Assembly: GCF_036057275.1 (NCBI RefSeq)
Contig: NZ_CP107945.1
Location: 8,432,001-8,496,000, forward strand
Direction: 5' to 3'
DNA: 64,000 nucleotides
Origin: Streptomyces sp. NBC_00390
GTDB taxonomy: Bacteria; Actinomycetota; Actinomycetes; Streptomycetales; Streptomycetaceae
Part shown: positions 59,398 to 64,000 of the stretch, piece after piece
Layout: every line of letters starts with the position of its first letter
Position numbering within the stretch: the stretch's first letter is position 1
The notes under the pieces: generated by a model
What the model saw: only the letters and a program-made list of their open reading frames with translations
What the model was told of the DNA's origin: nothing
The model's database searches: none
Translations under genes and position numbers: made by a program

Positions 59398-61668
59398 TCA
59401 ACGGTCAACCAGCCGTGGACGCGGGGCCTCACCCGTGGATTCCGCGTCGGTGTCGTCGGTGCCGACCGGGCCGCGGGGAAGCATCCACTCTAGCCACTTC
59501 GGCAGCCACCAGTTGGTCCGGCCGAGGAGTGTCATGGTCGCCGGTACCAGCACCATGCGTACGACCGTGGCGTCGATGAAGATCGCGGTGGCCAGGCCGA
59601 GCCCGAACATTTTGGTGGAGGGGTCCTCGGCGACGGCGAAGGACAGGAAGACCGCCACCATGATGAGGGCGGCCGAGGTGATGATCCGGGCGGTGCCCGA
59701 GACGCCCTCAACGATCGCCGTGCCGTTGTCGCCGGTGCGCAGGTACTCCTCGCGTACGCGGGAGAGGAGGAACACCTCGTAGTCCATCGACAGGCCGAAC
59801 AGGATGGCGAAGAGGAACATCGGGATGAACGACACGATCGGAACCGTCGCTTCCAGGCCGATGAGTGCGCCTCCCCAGCCCCACTGGAAGACCGCGACCA
59901 TGATGCCGTAGGCCGCGCCGATGCTCAGCAGATTCAGCAGTACCGCCTTCAGCGGTACGAGTATCGAGCGGAAGACCAGCATCAGCAGCAGGAACGACAT
60001 CGCCAGCACGGCGGCGACGAACACCGGCAGGCGTTGGCTGGTGCGTTGGCCCACATCGGACAGGCTCGCGGCGGCGCCGCCGACGTGGGCCCTGGCCGGG
60101 CCGTGCCCGATCGCCGTGGGCAGCATGTCGGTGCGCAGCCGGACGATGGTGTCGGCCGTGGCCTTGTCCTGAGGGCTGGTGGTCGGGAACACCACGAGGG
60201 TCGCGATGCCGGTGGCCCGATCGATGTGCGTCGGCGCGACGGATGCGATGCCCGGATCCGCCGCGACCGTTGCGACGAGTCGGTCCAGCACTCCCGGATC
60301 ACCGGTGGGGTCCGCGGCGATGACGAGGGGACCGTTGGTGCCCGGGCCGAATCCCTCGGCGACGAGGTCGTAGGCCCGGCGCTCGGTACGGCTGTGGGGC
60401 AGTGAGCCGTCGTCGGGCAGGCCGACGCGCAGGCCGAGCACGGGCAGCGTGGCGGTCAGCAGCAGCCCCGCCGCGCCGACCGCGTACGGCACCGGGTGCC
60501 GGCCGACGTGCCCGATCCAGCGACGCCACCCGGCGGCGTGGGCGGCGCCTGCCGCCGGGTCCCGCCGCCGTGCGAGTCGGCCCAGCTTCCTGGTCTGCAG
60601 AGCCCGGCCGATCCGGCCGGCCCGGCCCAGCCGCGGGCCCGCCGCGCCGAGGAAGGCCGGCAGCAGCGTCACCGACGCGAGCACCATCGTCAGGACGACG
60701 ATCGAGACGGCAACCCCGCCCACCGTCATGAACGGCACGTTCGCGACCGCCAGGCCGAGGATCGACACGACGACGGTGCCGCCGGCGAAGACCACCGGCC
60801 GCCCCGCCGTTGCCACCGCTCGTCCGGCCGCCGCCTGCGGATCGAGCCCGCACGCGAGGTACTCCCGGTGCCTGGCGAGCACGAACAGCGCGTAGTCGAT
60901 GCCCACTCCGAGCCCGACCATGCTGCCCAGGACCGGTGCGAAGGTGGGGACCTCTGTCACCCCCGCCAGTACCGTCATCGTGGCGACCCCGACGGTCAGC
61001 CCGAAGACCGCCATGCCGATCGGCAGCGCGGCGGCGACGAGCGAACCGAACGCCAGGAACAGGATCGCGGCCGCGGCGAGGAGGCCGATCAGCTCGCTCG
61101 CGCCGCCGTCGGGGTCGGAGAAGGCGTAGAAGAGGTTCCCGCCCATCTCGATGCGCAGCGGCAGCTCGGGGCGCAGCCGGTCGCCGAGATCGACGAGGGC
61201 GTCGAGGTCTTCGGCCGACAGCCGGCTCTGGTCGGGGTACTGCACCCGGACGACCGCGATCCGCCCGTCGGCCGAGACGAGGCCGCCGCGCACGGCGGTG
61301 TCCCCGCCCGCGTCGAGTGCCCCCGCCGGGTCGCTCGTGCCGAGCACGTGCGGCAGCCGCTTCACCTCGGCCCGCAGCCGCGTGAGAGCGGTGCGCGCGC
61401 CGTCGTCGTCGAAGAACGTCGCAGCGCCGTCGAGGGGGGTGACGACCACTTGGGCGGTCATCCCCTCCTGGCCGGTGCCGGCCCGCTCGATCAGTTCCGC
61501 GGCCCGCTGGGAGTCCAGTCCCGGAGCGGTCATCGAATCCGCGGTCCGCCCGCCGAAGGCGATCGCGGCGAGGACGGCGAGCGTGGCGGCGACCAGCCAT
61601 GCCGCGATCACCCGCCAGGGATGGCGGGCGGCGCTTGCGCCCAGGCACAACAGGGCTTTCGAGAGCAT
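59398..61668 (-). CDS. MMPL-family (RND-type) membrane transporter
   Basis: ATG 61668 follows GGAGGA. About 756 residues with two MMPL halves: N-terminal helix (HPWRVIAAWLVAATLAVLAA), an external domain, then six helices including GVGIDYALFVLARHREYL, the D-Y pair being the proton-path motif; the second half has the same (GLSMDYEVFLLSRVREEYLR). Relatives export lipids or drugs driven by the proton gradient. It is divergent from the two-component system at 61844, with 175 bases between; that pair probably regulates it. Confidence 0.92.
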   Translation of the reverse strand: MLSKALLCLGASAARHPWRVIAAWLVAATLAVLAAIAFGGRTADSMTAPGLDSQRAAELIERAGTGQEGMTAQVVVTPLDGAATFFDDDGARTALTRLRAEVKRLPHVLGTSDPAGALDAGGDTAVRGGLVSADGRIAVVRVQYPDQSRLSAEDLDALVDLGDRLRPELPLRIEMGGNLFYAFSDPDGGASELIGLLAAAAILFLAFGSLVAAALPIGMAVFGLTVGVATMTVLAGVTEVPTFAPVLGSMVGLGVGIDYALFVLARHREYLACGLDPQAAAGRAVATAGRPVVFAGGTVVVSILGLAVANVPFMTVGGVAVSIVVLTMVLASVTLLPAFLGAAGPRLGRAGRIGRALQTRKLGRLARRRDPAAGAAHAAGWRRWIGHVGRHPVPYAVGAAGLLLTATLPVLGLRVGLPDDGSLPHSRTERRAYDLVAEGFGPGTNGPLVIAADPTGDPGVLDRLVATVAADPGIASVAPTHIDRATGIATLVVFPTTSPQDKATADTIVRLRTDMLPTAIGHGPARAHVGGAAASLSDVGQRTSQRLPVFVAAVLAMSFLLLMLVFRSILVPLKAVLLNLLSIGAAYGIMVAVFQWGWGGALIGLEATVPIVSFIPMFLFAILFGLSMDYEVFLLSRVREEYLRTGDNGTAIVEGVSGTARIITSAALIMVAVFLSFAVAEDPSTKMFGLGLATAIFIDATVVRMVLVPATMTLLGRTNWWLPKWLEWMLPRGPVGTDDTDAESTGEAPRPRLVDR

Positions 61669-61843
61669 CGGGTCCTCCAACCACCTCGTCGGCCGTCCTT
61701 GTACGGCCGCCGATGCCGAGGCTCGTCGCCAGGGCGCTCCGCGGCATCGGCCCGCGGGCCGCGGATCCGTCGGCCCCGGGGCGGAGTGACGACCCGTCCT
61801 TTCGGCCGATGCGCGGCACGCCGCGGTCCCTAGGCTGAGAACC

Positions 61844-63016
61844 GTGCTCCGAGACGACCTGCGAACCCTGTGGACCGAACCCCGGCCGCCCGACGCGCCC
61901 GCCCGGGTGCGGCGGGACTGGGCGCTGCTCGCCGCGGGCCTTGCCGGTGTGGCGCTGGAGGCCACCCTGCGCGAGAACGTCGTGTGGCGGCCGGTGGCGG
62001 TGGTGTTCGCCGTATGGCTGTGCCTGCTGCCCCTGTGGCGCCGGACCCGCCCGCTGGCGATGGTGGCGCTGGCGTTCGGCTCGGTGATCCTGCTTCAGGT
62101 GGCCTCGCTCGTCGCCGCACCGCGCGAGCCCGTCGGCCTGTACACCGGCTCGGTCGTGCTCGTGCTGGTGTACGCGCTGCCCCGGTGGGGATCGGGACGC
62201 GAGATCGTGCTGGGCGGCGCGATGATCCTCGCGGCCGGCGCGCTGTGTTCCGTCACGGACGAGACCCCGGTCTTCGAAAATATCGTGGGCTTCGTCTTCC
62301 TGCTGCTGCCCGGCGTGGTCGGGGCTGCCGTGCGGTTCCGGGTGACCGCTCGCGAGCGGCAGTTGGAGCAGGTGCGCTCCCGCGAGCGCGAGCAGCTCGC
62401 CCGGGAACTGCACGACACGGTGGCCCACCACGTGTCGGCCATGGTGATCATCGCCCAGGCGGGCCGGGTGCTCGCGGGCACCGACCCGTCCGCCGCCGTC
62501 GAGGCGCTGGAGGGGGTCGAGGAGGAAGGGGCGCGCACGCTGGAGGAAATGCGCGCCATGGTCGCCGCGCTGCGCGACCGCGGGGTCGGCGCCGAGCTGG
62601 CGCCCCCTGCCGGAGTCGCGGAGCTGGAGCGCCTGGCGCGCACCCCGGGTGGTCGCCTCAGGGTCGACCTGGGGCTCGACGGCGAACTGGACGCGCTGCC
62701 CCCGGCCGTGGACGCGGCCGTCTACCGGATCGTGCAGGAGTCGGTGACCAACGCGCTGCGCCATGCGGTCGACGCGACCGAGCTCGTCGTTCGGGTCGCC
62801 GCGGAACGGCACACGGTACGGGTGAGCGTGCGCGACAACGGCCGGCGCACCGGCCGGGGTCGCGACGGATACGGACTTACCGGACTGCGCGAGCGCGCGA
62901 CTCTGCTCGGCGGCACACTACGAGCCGGCCCGGGTACCGACCGGGGCTGGCATGTCGAAGCCGAACTGCCGAGAGCGAGGAGCGAGAGCGGTGTCCATTC
63001 GCGTCCTCGTCGCTGA
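61844..63016 (+). CDS. histidine kinase, NarL/DesK-type
   Basis: The GTG/CTG-region start 61844 (MLRDDLRTLWTEPRPPDAPA) gives 390 residues. Four to five hydrophobic helices cover residues 30-165; a HisKA_3 domain follows with the phospho-acceptor His in ARELHDTVAHHVSAM (His about 190), then the GHKL ATPase with N box QESVTNALRHA near 297 and G box GYGLTGLRERA. Its end overlaps the response regulator gene, whose GTG lies inside (62991). Signal unknown; probably membrane stress or a compound exported by the divergent MMPL protein. Confidence 0.92.
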   Translation: MLRDDLRTLWTEPRPPDAPARVRRDWALLAAGLAGVALEATLRENVVWRPVAVVFAVWLCLLPLWRRTRPLAMVALAFGSVILLQVASLVAAPREPVGLYTGSVVLVLVYALPRWGSGREIVLGGAMILAAGALCSVTDETPVFENIVGFVFLLLPGVVGAAVRFRVTARERQLEQVRSREREQLARELHDTVAHHVSAMVIIAQAGRVLAGTDPSAAVEALEGVEEEGARTLEEMRAMVAALRDRGVGAELAPPAGVAELERLARTPGGRLRVDLGLDGELDALPPAVDAAVYRIVQESVTNALRHAVDATELVVRVAAERHTVRVSVRDNGRRTGRGRDGYGLTGLRERATLLGGTLRAGPGTDRGWHVEAELPRARSESGVHSRPRR

Positions 63017-63653
63017 CGACCAGACGATCATCCGCACCGGGTTGCGGATCATGCTGAACGCCCAGCCCGGCATCGAGGTGGTCGGCGAGGCCGCCGACGG
63101 GCGGGAAGCGGTACGTCTGGCCCGCGAACTACGCCCCGACGTCTGCCTGTTCGACATCCGCATGCCCGTACTCGACGGGCTCGAGGCCACCCGGCTGGTC
63201 GCCGGCCCGGGCGTCGCCGACCCGCTGGCCGTGGTCGTCATCACCACGTTCGACCTCGACGAGTACGTCTACGGCTCACTGCGTGCCGGCGCCCGCGGAT
63301 TCCTCCTCAAGGACACGGGACCGGACCTTCTGGCGCAGGCCGTACGGTCGGCGTCCGACGGTGAGGCGCTCATCGCACCGAGCGTCACCGTCCGTCTGCT
63401 CCAGGCATTCGCGGACCTGCCCGCCGGCCGGCCCGTGGCCCAGCCGGTCTCCCCCGTCACCGCCCGCGAGGAGCAGGTGCTCCTCGCCGTCGCTCGCGGG
63501 CTGACCAACACCGAGATCGCCGATGCACTGCACATCAGCCTCAGCACGGTGAAGACGCATCTGGCCAGCCTGATGGCCAAACTCGGCGCCCGCAACCGGG
63601 TCGAGATCGCGATGTGGGCCTACGAAACGCGCCGTATCCTCCCCGGAACCTGA
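62991..63653 (+). CDS. response regulator, NarL/LuxR family
   Basis: GTG 62991 begins the receiver VSIRVLVADDQTIIRTGLRI, inside the end of the kinase gene, so the two are translationally coupled; the longer frame from 62952 is antisense in character. 220 residues: acidic pocket (DD), phospho-acceptor Asp 55 in CLFDIRMPVLDG, Lys in GFLLKDTGP; C-terminal LuxR HTH (VTAREEQVLLAVARGLTNTE, IADALHISLSTVKTHLASLM). It is the partner of the preceding kinase and likely activator of the MMPL gene. Confidence 0.93.
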   Translation: MSIRVLVADDQTIIRTGLRIMLNAQPGIEVVGEAADGREAVRLARELRPDVCLFDIRMPVLDGLEATRLVAGPGVADPLAVVVITTFDLDEYVYGSLRAGARGFLLKDTGPDLLAQAVRSASDGEALIAPSVTVRLLQAFADLPAGRPVAQPVSPVTAREEQVLLAVARGLTNTEIADALHISLSTVKTHLASLMAKLGARNRVEIAMWAYETRRILPGT

Positions 63654-63783
63654 GCCGGGTGCCGGGCCATGTCCCATGAGTCCCCGCCCGGACATCAGTG
63701 CACCGGTCGGCTCACGTCGGCTCCACGTGCCTCACCCGCCCCAGAGCGTGACGTACCAGGAGGCCGGAACTGGGACGGTGAGA

Positions 63784-63901
63784 CACCCGATACGACAAGA
63801 CTCCCGACAGCTACCTCGCCAGTCTCCACCTGCACGCCTCGATGATCTGGATCAAAGACCTCACCAGGACCACCCGATGATCACGCCTCGATACGCGCCC
63901 T
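63784..63901 (+). mobile_element. 118-base 3' end of the IS found at 58252
   Basis: CACCCGATACGACAAGACTC through ATCACGCCTCGATACGCGC matches the last 118 bases of the full copy with about eight differences and ends in the same inverted repeat, here an almost perfect complement of that copy's left end. It encodes the transposase tail (YDKTPDSYLASLHLHASMIW). TAG follows the end. Confidence 0.88.
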
Positions 63902-63926
63902 AGTGCTAGAGGGAAGGGCGTTGCGC

Positions 63927-64000
63927 ATGGCCGGACGAGGGCCCGCCCCAAAGACCCCTCGAAACGACGCCGGCGCACCACCGAGCCGGAGACTGTCGTC
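63927..64000 (+). pseudogene. phage terminase small subunit, N-terminus (frameshifted; continues past the window)
   Basis: ATG 63927 after GAGGGAAGGG gives MAGRGPAPK, the well-known start of P27-type phage terminase small subunits in actinophages. After PAPK the frame is wrong; restoring one C in the CCCC run gives KDPSKRRRRTTEPETVV, which continues the usual basic text. The window ends at 64000, so the extent of any prophage to the right is unknown. Confidence 0.6.

Noticed and set aside
60299..62812. An 837-codon reverse frame overlapping the MMPL and kinase genes
   Set aside because: It crosses two real genes on both strands and is Arg/Gly-rich without transporter or kinase motifs.
1..64000. 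tRNA, rRNA, CRISPR array or replication origin
   Set aside because: No cloverleaf with CCA-adjacent ends, no rRNA text, no repeat-spacer array and no cluster of origin boxes could be seen by reading both strands. A computed search would be needed to exclude a tRNA fully.

Overview
The window is high-GC DNA with Streptomyces-type gene content: twin two-domain iron permease, XRE/DUF6879 pairs, GlnR-like winged-helix regulators, streptogrisin-like protease, DUF6153, DUF5685 and DUF6193 families, and abundant IS5- and ISL3-family insertion sequences. No rRNA, tRNA or CRISPR array was seen. The mixture of intact gene blocks, gene tails, single-base frameshifts and IS scars looks like an accessory region (chromosome arm or large plasmid) rather than core genome. 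All family names come from reading motifs by eye; no database search was possible.

Layout. 0-10.8 kb: an RsbW-like ATPase, a decayed merR-peroxiredoxin pair, small hypothetical genes, tails of NUDIX, phosphotransferase, IstB-like and TnpB-like genes, then an intact reductase/GlxA-type regulator divergent pair and the remains of a copper-type DUF6153-DUF305 pair. 10.8-18 kb: an iron island, in which a GTG-started adenylation-carrier-acyltransferase protein is divergent from an Fe(III) ABC transporter, with an iron-box-like palindrome between them. 19-24 kb: a full IS5-type element that cuts a Ku gene tail; next to it sits the most unusual gene of the window, a 256-residue protein that reads as an H2A-like plus H2B-like histone-fold doublet; then an IS5 scar and a metallophosphoesterase gene between inverted repeats. 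23.8-32.9 kb: acetyltransferase, DUF6193, DUF5685, a pair of paralogous zinc-ribbon proteins (one cut by an ISL3 scar), and an intact ArsR-SRPBCC-TIGR03086 operon with twin operators. 33-43.6 kb: a mosaic of broken genes (ECF sigma, helicase with an in-frame stop), a PARG-like gene, a toxin-antitoxin pair, a TPR-like protein, a collagen-like secreted protein and a 1.7 kb two-gene IS. 43.7-57.4 kb: a DUF6879/XRE regulator pair, a TPR protein, a broken protease, an ISL3 scar, an ECF sigma factor coupled to a chimeric GlnR-like regulator, a small secreted protein and a STAS protein. 58.2-63.9 kb: an MMPL transporter divergent from a histidine kinase/response regulator pair, bracketed by a full IS5-type copy and a 118-base tail of the same IS in direct orientation. 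The right edge holds the start of a phage terminase small subunit.

Two themes stand out. One is gene content that may be new: the histone-fold doublet (21035-21805), the two-gene IS (40049-41756), and the iron-controlled adenylation/acyltransferase fusion. The other is decay: many conserved genes carry exactly one frameshift or stop. This is either real erosion of an accessory region or, at some sites, uncorrected homopolymer error in the assembly; the long intact genes argue against a high overall error rate.
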